Origin: an uncultured Microbacterium sp.
Lineage (GTDB): Bacteria > Actinomycetota > Actinomycetes > Actinomycetales > Microbacteriaceae
Direction: 5' to 3'
Length of the DNA stretch: 64,000 nucleotides
Assembly: GCF_900078385.1 (NCBI RefSeq)
Contig: NZ_FLQR01000008.1
Coordinates: forward strand, 248,001 to 312,000
The position numbers were made by a program, and so were the translations under genes. Positions 10,279-17,986 of this stretch are shown here, in pieces. The notes under the pieces are model-generated. The model did no database searches and was not told where the DNA came from. It saw only the letters and a list, made by a program, of their open reading frames with translations. Positions within the stretch are counted from its first letter, which is position 1; each line of letters begins with the position of its first letter.

Positions 10279-10854
10279 TCAGCCGTTGCTGAGGTGCTCG
10301 CGCGACTGCTGCGCCTGGTCGGAGACGGTGTCCGCGGCGTCGGTCGCCTCGCTCTTGACCGTCTCGACGGCCTCGGTCGCGCGGTCCTTGACGGCCGCGG
10401 CTGCCTCCTGGGCCGGCTGCTTGAGGTCGCCCGCGACCTCCTTGGCCACGCTCGCCACTTCATCCACGAGCGGCTGCGCGGTGTCCTTGACCGACTCGGC
10501 GAGCTCCTTCTCCTTGCGGGAGGCGGGGATCAGCGACGAGACGAGGAGGCCGAACCCGAAGGCGATGAGGCCGACGGCGAGGGGCGCGCCCTCCGCCTTG
10601 ACCTTGACGTCGTGGGCGACGTCCGCGGCCCCGTGGGCGAGGCCGGACGCGGCCGACGACGCCGACGACGACGCGTCATCCGCGGCCCCCATCACACGCT
10701 CGCGCACGGACACGAACGCCCCGCGCACCTTGTCGGCCTGGCGCTGCGCGATCTTGGACGGGGTGACCTTGTCGGCGAGGGCGTCGACGTCCTGGCCGAG
10801 TTCCTCACGGGTGCGCTCGATGTCGGCGCGGATCGCTTCGGGTGAATCGCTCAT
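10279..10854 (-). CDS. DUF3618 domain-containing protein
   Basis: N-terminal SPEAIRADIERTREELGQDVDALADKVTPSKIAQRQ is characteristic of DUF3618. Confidence 0.85.
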   Translation of the reverse strand: MSDSPEAIRADIERTREELGQDVDALADKVTPSKIAQRQADKVRGAFVSVRERVMGAADDASSSASSAASGLAHGAADVAHDVKVKAEGAPLAVGLIAFGFGLLVSSLIPASRKEKELAESVKDTAQPLVDEVASVAKEVAGDLKQPAQEAAAAVKDRATEAVETVKSEATDAADTVSDQAQQSREHLSNG

Positions 10855-11264
10855 CGGTTCTCCTCATTTCTCTTGAATGCTTCCGGGATCTCCTGGAGCG
10901 TCTCCACGGTCTGCGGAGCGCCCTTGACTTCCTGCAACTGCTTGCGGCCGACGGCGTACAGCACGGCGGCGATGATGGCCCACAAGACGGCGACGACGAC
11001 ACCGGACCAGCCCGCGCCGATCAGGTCCGACAGGGCGGCCCAGAGCGCTATGGACAGGAACAGCACCGTCATGGATGCCGCGTACCCGGCGCCGCCCAGA
11101 AGGCCCGCACCCTTGGCGGATGTCGTCGCCGTCTCCTTCAGCTCCGCCTTCGCGAGCGCGAGCTCCTGGCGCATGAGCGTCGAGAGGTCGCGTGTCACCT
11201 CGCCCAGCAGGTCGCCGAGCGACGTGTCGGCGGCGCGCCGCTCAGACGGAGTCGTATCGCTCAT
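10851..11264 (-). CDS. Phage holin family protein (actinobacterial holin-X/DUF1469-like)
   Basis: SLGDLLGEVTRDLSTLMRQELALAKAEL... followed by two TMs; start within the 10851..11537 ORF. Confidence 0.82.
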   Translation of the reverse strand: MSDTTPSERRAADTSLGDLLGEVTRDLSTLMRQELALAKAELKETATTSAKGAGLLGGAGYAASMTVLFLSIALWAALSDLIGAGWSGVVVAVLWAIIAAVLYAVGRKQLQEVKGAPQTVETLQEIPEAFKRNEENR

Positions 11265-11952
11265 CCGACACCCCCTGTCCGGTGCCACCGAGGCGGGACT
11301 CGGACGCCGAGAACACCGGGGTCTGCTCCGCGTAGCTCGGCGTCCTCTCCACGACCGGCGTCGGCGGGACGATGGTGACGTTCGACGGGAGGGCAGGCTT
11401 CGCGGTCGCCGCGGTCGCATCGGACTGGTCCTTCGCGTTTGCGGCGAGGGCGCGGGTGAGTCGCCCGACGAGGACGCCGGCGACGAGTGCGCCGCCGATG
11501 AATGCCCCCGGACGACGTCGCGCGAACGCCTTGACATCCGTCATGACCGCCGAGGGGTCGCGGCTGCTCAGCCACGTGGCCGCCCCGGAGACCCGCTCGG
11601 ACACCTTCTGGACGAGATCGCCGGCGATGCCGCCGCCGTCGGAGGTGCGGGCCATCGAGCCGAGCTGGTCGCCGAGCGCGCTCAGCCCGGTCGCGATGCG
11701 CTCCTGCTGCTTCGACGCCTGGTCGGCGATCTCGTCACGGGCCTGGTGATAGAGGTCGGTGACCTGCGCCTTGGTCTCGTGCGCGACCGACGCCGCTTCA
11801 TCCTTCGCCGTCCCCGCGACATCCTTCGCCGCACCGGTGGCGGTGTCCTTCAGGTCGGCGGCTTCCTGCTTCGCGGTGTCGACGACGTGCGACTCTCCGC
11901 TCCGCGTCTCCTGGGACTCACCGGCGCCCATGGCGTAGCTGCCATCTGACAT
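11242..11952 (-). CDS. Hypothetical helical envelope/stress protein associated with the DUF3618-holin cluster
   Basis: Ala/Lys/Glu-rich helical region plus RRPGAFIGGALVAGVLVGRLTRAL TM; adjacent to and overlapping holin gene. Confidence 0.7.
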   Translation of the reverse strand: MSDGSYAMGAGESQETRSGESHVVDTAKQEAADLKDTATGAAKDVAGTAKDEAASVAHETKAQVTDLYHQARDEIADQASKQQERIATGLSALGDQLGSMARTSDGGGIAGDLVQKVSERVSGAATWLSSRDPSAVMTDVKAFARRRPGAFIGGALVAGVLVGRLTRALAANAKDQSDATAATAKPALPSNVTIVPPTPVVERTPSYAEQTPVFSASESRLGGTGQGVSDERYDSV

Positions 11953-12160
11953 GGTCTCTCCTTCGATCGGGGCCCCACCGGGTTTCAGTGGGGTCACCCC
12001 GGTCTACGCGTCCCGTGAGGAGTGACTGAGGGGCTTGCGTCGAGCGCAGGTATGTGGCACACGCGCCCGAGGCGTGACGGCGCCTCGGATCGCCCCGACC
12101 GACCACGGTCGCGGCGTCAACCCCCTCGGGGCGGTGTGCGCACCGGGATACCGTGACGCC

Positions 12161-13246
12161 ATGGCCCGATCTCCTTTCGCCGCGCGTCGCCGCCGCGTGG
12201 CGGGCGCAGTGCGCACCGCACGCGGCGAGGTGTTCGCAACCTCGCGGCTCGTGCTCGCGCTGAAGACCGCGATCGCTGCGGCGGTCGCCTGGTATCTCGC
12301 GCCGCTTGTGCCGTTCGCCGATGCGGAGTACTCCTACTACGCGCCCCTCGGCGTGCTCGTGGCGATGTACCCGACCGTCGTGGACTCGGCGCGATCAGGG
12401 CTCCTTGCGCTCGTCGGGCTCGCCTGCGGCATCGCGCTGGGACTCGGCGGGCTCGGGCTCGTGGCTCTCGGGGCGCCCGGGATCGTCGCGGTCGCCGTCG
12501 TCGTGGGCGTCGGTGTCGCCGTCGGCGGCATCCGCGCTCTCGATGCCGGGCGGGACTGGATCGCGATCGCCGGGCTGTTCGTGTTGCTGCTCGGCGGCCG
12601 CGAGACCGAGGAGTTCTCGAGCTCCTATATCGCGACGATGGCCTTCGGCGTGCTCGTGGGTGTCGTGGCGAACCTCCTCCTCTTCCCGCCCGTGTACCTC
12701 CGCGAGGCGGCGGAACGCCTGTCCGAGTTGCGTGGCGACCTCGAAGCCGAGTTGCGGCTGATGGCCGACATGGTGGACGCCGGACGAGTCGATGGCGACC
12801 GGCTGGCGCGGGCCAGCGACCACCTGGCCGCCCTGGCCGCCGCGGTCGCCGACGATGTGCACGAGGCAGCCCGAAGCCGACGGGCCAACCCGCGCGCACG
12901 GCGCCTCGATGATCTCGATGAGGAGAACGAACGACGGTGGTGGGCGCTCGAGCGATCGGCCTTCCTGACCCGCGACATCGCGGACATGCTCGCCCATCAC
13001 GCAGGTCTGGTCGACAACTCGGCGGGCCCCCTCGCCCACGCGCTGCGCCGGACGGCGGACGTCGTCGCCACGCCGCTCGGCGATCCGGCGGCTGAGCCGC
13101 GCCTGGATGAGGCCCAGGCCGCAATCGATGCGTACACCGCCACCGTGCCCCACGACGCCGAGCGCCGCCTCTCGAGCCTGCGGCCGGAGCTGGCCGTCGC
13201 CGCGGCCCTCGGTCGCCTGACCGAGATCTCGCGACCGTTCGTCTGA
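12161..13246 (+). CDS. FUSC/aromatic acid exporter family membrane protein
   Basis: LALKTAIAAAVAWYLAPLVPFADAEYSYYAPLGVLVAMYPTV... hydrophobic N-terminal half, cytosolic helical C-terminal half. Confidence 0.78.
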   Translation: MARSPFAARRRRVAGAVRTARGEVFATSRLVLALKTAIAAAVAWYLAPLVPFADAEYSYYAPLGVLVAMYPTVVDSARSGLLALVGLACGIALGLGGLGLVALGAPGIVAVAVVVGVGVAVGGIRALDAGRDWIAIAGLFVLLLGGRETEEFSSSYIATMAFGVLVGVVANLLLFPPVYLREAAERLSELRGDLEAELRLMADMVDAGRVDGDRLARASDHLAALAAAVADDVHEAARSRRANPRARRLDDLDEENERRWWALERSAFLTRDIADMLAHHAGLVDNSAGPLAHALRRTADVVATPLGDPAAEPRLDEAQAAIDAYTATVPHDAERRLSSLRPELAVAAALGRLTEISRPFV

Positions 13247-13300
13247 GGCGCCGACCCCGCAGGTGCGGCGCGTGGCCGGCTCGGGGTCCACACCCCCGTC

Positions 13301-13365
13301 GAGAAACCGCTTCGGGCATGAGAAACCACACCCGGAGCGGTTTCTCATGCTGGATGTGGTTTCTC
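13301..13365. repeat. 65-bp intergenic palindromic repeat, copy 1 (GAGAAACC-arm family)
   Basis: Gapless match of about 55/65 positions to 20727-20791; arms 13301-13316/13331-13346 and 13320-13329/13356-13365 complementary. Confidence 0.85.
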
Positions 13366-13433
13366 GCGCCCGCGGCCCGGCGCGCGTGGCCGCGCGGGCC
13401 GGGCGGGGGACGCGCGGCGCGGATAATGGGCGG

Positions 13434-13823
13434 GTGGAGCCGTGGGAGATGCGTGAGTGGCACGCCGAGTACCTCGACGCGTGCAACCGCCACGACCTCG
13501 ACGCGATCCGCTCGTTCATCGATCCGTCCGTGCGCCGCGCGCACCTGCCGGGCGGCGCCGATGCCTTCATCGCCGACATGGCCGACCTCTTCCACGCGTT
13601 CCCGGACTGGCGGTGGCGGCGCATCCAGCTCATCGCCGAGGACGACCGCCTCGCGGTGCATCTGCGCGGCGGCGGTACGCACCTGGGCGCGTTCCGCGGC
13701 ATCCCGGCGACGCGGCGGCACGTCAACGTCGCCGAGTTCGCGATGTACCGCGTGCAGAAGGGCCGCATCGCGGAGGCCACCGGCACCGACACCGGCGAGC
13801 TGCTGGCCCAGATCGGGGGATGA
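13434..13823 (+). CDS. SnoaL/NTF2-like (ester cyclase-type) protein
   Basis: YLDACNRHDLDAIRSFIDPSV...GIPATRRHVNVAEFAMYRVQKGRIAE pattern; GTG start. Confidence 0.75.
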   Translation: MEPWEMREWHAEYLDACNRHDLDAIRSFIDPSVRRAHLPGGADAFIADMADLFHAFPDWRWRRIQLIAEDDRLAVHLRGGGTHLGAFRGIPATRRHVNVAEFAMYRVQKGRIAEATGTDTGELLAQIGG

Positions 13824-13857
13824 CCCGGTGCCACGCCCGGGCGCCAGACTGGTCGTC

Positions 13858-14736
13858 ATGACGATCGACGAGGCGCTCGTGACACGGCTGGTGTCGGAGC
13901 AGTTCCCGCAGTGGCGGGGGCTTCCCGTCCGTCAGGTCCGCCCGGGCGGCTGGGACAACCGCACCTTCCGCCTCGGCGACGACCTGCTGGTCCGCCTGCC
14001 CAGCGCCGATGGCTACGCCGCGGCGGTCGCGAAGGAGCAGCGCTGGCTCCCGGTGATCGCCACCGGGGTGCCGTTCGAGATCCCGGAACCGGTCGGGCTC
14101 GGCACGCCGACGGCGGACTTCGAGCGCCCGTGGTCGGTCTACCGCTGGATCGAGGGGGTGCCGGCCGGCGAGGCGGGCATCGGTGACCTGGATGCGTTCG
14201 CCGCCGACGTCGCTCGGTTCCTGGCCGCGCTCGCCGCAGTGGACGCGTCCGGCGGACCGGCGGCGGGCCCGCACAGCTTCTGGCGCGGCGCGCATCCGCG
14301 GGTCTACGAGCAGGACGTGACGCGTTCGCTCGACGCACTGACGGGGCGGATCGACAGCGCGGCGGCGCGGGCGGTGTGGGATGCCGCGCTGCGAACGGAG
14401 ATCGCAGACCCGCCGGTCTGGTTCCACGGCGACATCGCGCCGGGCAACCTCCTGCTCCGGGACGGGCGTCTCCGCGCCGTCATCGACTTCGGTACCTCGG
14501 GCGTCGGGGATCCGGCATGCGATCTGGCGATCGCGTGGACGATGTTCGACGATTCGGCCCGGGCGGTGTTCCGCGACGGCCTGCCGTGGGATGACGCCGT
14601 GTGGGCGCGCGGTCGCGCCTGGGCGCTGTGGAAAGCGCTCCTGCTGCTGGCGGACGGCACCGGATCCCACAACCCCGAAGCGGAAGCGCGCAGTGCGCGC
14701 GTCGTGGTCGAGAGGATCCTCGCCGAAGCGCCCTGA
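13858..14736 (+). CDS. Aminoglycoside phosphotransferase (APH)-fold kinase family protein
   Basis: VWFHGDIAPGNLLLRDGRLRAVIDFGTSGVGDPACDLAIAW. Confidence 0.93.
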   Translation: MTIDEALVTRLVSEQFPQWRGLPVRQVRPGGWDNRTFRLGDDLLVRLPSADGYAAAVAKEQRWLPVIATGVPFEIPEPVGLGTPTADFERPWSVYRWIEGVPAGEAGIGDLDAFAADVARFLAALAAVDASGGPAAGPHSFWRGAHPRVYEQDVTRSLDALTGRIDSAAARAVWDAALRTEIADPPVWFHGDIAPGNLLLRDGRLRAVIDFGTSGVGDPACDLAIAWTMFDDSARAVFRDGLPWDDAVWARGRAWALWKALLLLADGTGSHNPEAEARSARVVVERILAEAP

Positions 14737-14750
14737 TCGGCCCCGCATCC

Positions 14751-16040
14751 TCAGGTCGGCGCTGCAGAGTCCTCATCGTCGCGCGCCGCGCGCACCCGTG
14801 AGCCGATCGCGATCGCGAATGCCACCGCGAACAGGCCGACGGCGATGAGCAGCGAGGAGCGCTCGCCGAGCAGGGTGGCCGCGCTTCCACCGGCGATGGC
14901 GCCGACGGCCCCGAGGGTCCGGTTGGCGGACCGCATCGTGGCATTGACGCGCCCGAGCAGCCCGTCGGGCGTCACGGCCTGGCGGAGGCTCATCTCGTTG
15001 GCATTCTCGAGCCCGCCGGCGAAACCCTGGAGGATCATGCCCGCGAAGACGAGAACCGCGGCGATGGCGGCGGGGCGCGCTGACCCGCCCGCAGGAGCGG
15101 ACGTGACCAGCATCCACGCGACCGGATAGAGCGCACGGCCGACCGTGATCGTCGAACCCGAACCGAGACGAGCGCCGACGCGCGGGGCGAGCGTCGCACC
15201 GAGGAGGTTCGCCAGCCCCGCCCCCGCGAACAGCAGCCCGTACAGGAGGGGGGAGAAGCCCAGGGTGCGCAGCGCGAACACCGTGAAGATCGTCAGCGCG
15301 GCGGCGTTCGCGATGAACCACACGTGTGTGGACCACGCGAGAGGCGCGAGGACCGGATGCCGGTAGACCCAGCGCAGTCCCTCCGCCATCTCGCGCCGGA
15401 CGGATCGCCGCGTCACCGCCCGCGGTTCTCTTTCCGTCAGACGCAGTCCGGAGATCAGCACGGCATCGATGACATAGGTGACGGCGTCGACGGCGATCGC
15501 GAGAGGGGCGCCGATCCAGCCGACCAGGGCGCCGCCGAGGGCGGGTCCCGCCGTCTGTCCCACCGCCTCGGCCTGATCCAGTCGCGCGTTCGCGGCGCGA
15601 AGCGCCCGCCGCTCGACGATCTGCGGCAGAAGCGACTGGGTGGCGGCGAACCCGAAGACGGAGAACGCGCCGAAGAGGAGGAGCAGGACGACCAGCATCC
15701 AGATCGGCAACAGCCCGGCGACCCACATCGCGGGGATGAGCGCGAGGCTCACCGCGCGGCCGACGCTCGCCCACACCAGCATGCGCTGACGCTGCCACCG
15801 GTCGACGAAGACGCCGGCGAAGAGCCCCAGCACGGCATAGGGAACGAACTGGGCGGCGTTCACGATCCCGACCTCGAACGCGTTCGCGCCCAGGACCGCG
15901 ACTACGAGCACGGGGAGCGCGACCGACGTCAGTGCGGTGCCGAACGCGCCGACGGCGATCGCGGAGAAGTACCGGGCGAACGCGCGATTGCCGAACGACG
16001 CCGGACGTCGATCGCCCGCGCCCTCGCCGTTGTTCGACAC
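14751..16040 (-). CDS. MFS transporter
   Basis: About 12 TMs; LFAGVFVDRWQRQRMLVWASVGRA motif A-like. Confidence 0.92.
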   Translation of the reverse strand: MSNNGEGAGDRRPASFGNRAFARYFSAIAVGAFGTALTSVALPVLVVAVLGANAFEVGIVNAAQFVPYAVLGLFAGVFVDRWQRQRMLVWASVGRAVSLALIPAMWVAGLLPIWMLVVLLLLFGAFSVFGFAATQSLLPQIVERRALRAANARLDQAEAVGQTAGPALGGALVGWIGAPLAIAVDAVTYVIDAVLISGLRLTEREPRAVTRRSVRREMAEGLRWVYRHPVLAPLAWSTHVWFIANAAALTIFTVFALRTLGFSPLLYGLLFAGAGLANLLGATLAPRVGARLGSGSTITVGRALYPVAWMLVTSAPAGGSARPAAIAAVLVFAGMILQGFAGGLENANEMSLRQAVTPDGLLGRVNATMRSANRTLGAVGAIAGGSAATLLGERSSLLIAVGLFAVAFAIAIGSRVRAARDDEDSAAPT

Positions 16041-16103
16041 CAGGGCATCATCGCATCAGGGCGGTGCCACGGAGTGCACGGCCAGGACTCTGCGGGCTGT
16101 CAG

Positions 16104-16179
16104 TGGACGCGACGGCGGGAGTCGAACCCGCAACGCAACCGGGTATGAACCGGTGCCCGGGACCACCCGGACCGCCGCG
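16104..16179 (-). tRNA. tRNA-Met-like (CAU anticodon), atypical D arm and position 8, CCA encoded
   Basis: RC: CGCGGCG...ACCGG-TTCATAC-CCGGT...GCGGG-TTCGACT-CCCGC-CGTCGCG-T-CCA; 7-bp acceptor, anticodon and T arms pair; 76 nt. Confidence 0.7.
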
Positions 16180-16317
16180 ATGGATCGACGCTAACCCGGA
16201 CCTGCGACCCCCGCACAAGCCGTGACACGGGGTGTCGCATCGTGACGCCGTGTTGCGGCATCCCGTGCCCAGCGACGACTCGTGATGACCAGCGGCGGGC
16301 GACCCCGCCCTACGGGA

Positions 16318-16719
16318 TCAGCGCACCGGGCGGTCGAACGCGCCCTGACGCGTCGAGACGATGTCCTTGCCGAGTGGCATGAGCGAGATCGGGATCATCT
16401 TGAAGTCGGCGAGGGCGAGCGGGATGCCGATGATGGTGATGAACAGCGCGATTCCGGAGAGCAGGTGCCCGATCGCCAGCCAGATCCCGGCGAGCACGAC
16501 CCAGATGACGTTGCCGATGAACGAGCCGACACCGGCGCCGGGCTTGTCGACGATCGTGCGGCCGAACGGCCACAGCACGTAATTCGCCGTCCGGAAGGAT
16601 GCGATCGCCCACGGAATCGTGATGATCGGGATGCAGAGCAGCACTCCGGCCGCGACGTAGCCGAGGAACAGCCAGAATCCAGCCAGGACCAGCCAGATGA
16701 TGTTCAGCAGAGTGCGCAT
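16318..16719 (-). CDS. YccF domain-containing protein
   Basis: MRTLLNIIWLVLAGFWLFLGYVAAGVLLCIPIITIPWAIASFRTANYVLWPFGR. Confidence 0.92.
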   Translation of the reverse strand: MRTLLNIIWLVLAGFWLFLGYVAAGVLLCIPIITIPWAIASFRTANYVLWPFGRTIVDKPGAGVGSFIGNVIWVVLAGIWLAIGHLLSGIALFITIIGIPLALADFKMIPISLMPLGKDIVSTRQGAFDRPVR

Positions 16720-16813
16720 GCATCCATTCTCGCGCGTACCGTCGCGCTCGCTCTCGCTACGTCGCACGGCACGTCGACTTGCCAGCATCCGGCGTCCATA
16801 CCAGGGTGCTTGT

Positions 16814-17986
16814 ATGGCCTTTGTGGAGCAGGACGTCGACAGCGAGACGGCGCGGCAGCGAGCCCTCGAGGCACTCGACATCCTCGACGCCCCCCGCGAC
16901 GAGCGCGTCGACCGCATCACGCGACTCGCGCACGAGTTCTTCGACGTGCCCATGGTCAGCGTCTCGCTGCTCGATCGCGATCGGCAGTGGCGACTGTCGG
17001 AGTACGGGTTCGATGGCGAGCGCGAGGCGCCGCGTGCCGACTCGTTCTGCGACGCCACCGTCGGCAAGGGCAGCATGCTCGTCGTCGAGGATGCCGCGGC
17101 CGACGCCGACTTCGCCACGAGCCCGTTCGTGACCGGCGACCCGCACCTGCGGTTCTACGCCGGCCAGCCCTTGGAGGCGCCCGGCGGGGAGACCGTCGGG
17201 ACGCTGTGCATCGTCGACACCAAGCCGCGCCAGCTCAGCGCGGCGCAGCGCGTCCTGCTGCGCGAACTCGCCTCGTGGGTGCAGGCCGAGATCGCGCGGG
17301 AGCACGAACTCGACCACGCGGTGGTCGTGCAGCGCGCGCTGCTGCCGCGCCGCACCCCCCGGATGCCGGGGTACACGCTGGCGGCCACCGCCGTCGCATC
17401 CGGCCATGTCATGGGCGACCTGTACGACTGGGAGCTCCACGGCGACCGCCTCCGGCTGACGCTCGCCGACGTCATGGGCAAGGGGATCGGCGCGGGGATG
17501 GTGGCGGCGGGCGTCCGCGCGTCGTTGCGCACGGCGCCCGAGCGCTCGCTCCTCCACGCTGTGCGCGACGTCGACCGGATGCTGGCGCAGGACCTCGAAG
17601 ACCTGCACATGTTCGTGACGGCCCTGCACGCCGACGTCGAAGCCGCGACCGGCCGCGTCACGTTCGTGGATGCCGGCCACAGCCTGGCCTTCATCCTCCG
17701 CCGTGACGACACGTGGGAGCCACTGCGCTCGACGGGACTGCCGCTCGGGATGGGCATCGACGAGGAGCGCTCGGCGGGGGAGGCCTTCCTCGAGCCCGGC
17801 GACATCCTCATGTGCTGCAGCGACGGGCTGCTGGACGTGCTCGACCCCGATGACCCGTTCGGGCACGTGCAGCGGACCCTCCGGGAGGCGGGGCCTGCCG
17901 GGGCGGTCGCGGAAGCAGCGCGCATCGCCCGAGCGTCCAAGGCGCCCGACGACGTCACCGTCGTCGTCGTGAGGCGCGACGCATGA
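16814..17986 (+). CDS. GAF domain + SpoIIE-type PP2C serine phosphatase
   Basis: GAF: DILDAPRDERVDRITRLAHEFFDVPMVSVSLLDRDRQW; PP2C/SpoIIE: MGDLYDWELHGDRLRLTLADVMGKGIGAGMVAAGVR...LMCCSDGLLD. Confidence 0.93.
   Translation: MAFVEQDVDSETARQRALEALDILDAPRDERVDRITRLAHEFFDVPMVSVSLLDRDRQWRLSEYGFDGEREAPRADSFCDATVGKGSMLVVEDAAADADFATSPFVTGDPHLRFYAGQPLEAPGGETVGTLCIVDTKPRQLSAAQRVLLRELASWVQAEIAREHELDHAVVVQRALLPRRTPRMPGYTLAATAVASGHVMGDLYDWELHGDRLRLTLADVMGKGIGAGMVAAGVRASLRTAPERSLLHAVRDVDRMLAQDLEDLHMFVTALHADVEAATGRVTFVDAGHSLAFILRRDDTWEPLRSTGLPLGMGIDEERSAGEAFLEPGDILMCCSDGLLDVLDPDDPFGHVQRTLREAGPAGAVAEAARIARASKAPDDVTVVVVRRDA

Noticed and set aside
10851-11264. Holin-like gene as evidence of a prophage
   Set aside because: This holin-X/DUF1469 family is a chromosomal actinobacterial gene usually beside DUF3618; no integrase, capsid, portal or terminase genes nearby.
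13858-14736. APH-family gene as an antibiotic-resistance determinant
   Set aside because: APH fold is shared by many metabolic small-molecule kinases; no resistance-island context or specific aminoglycoside-kinase signature that I can support.
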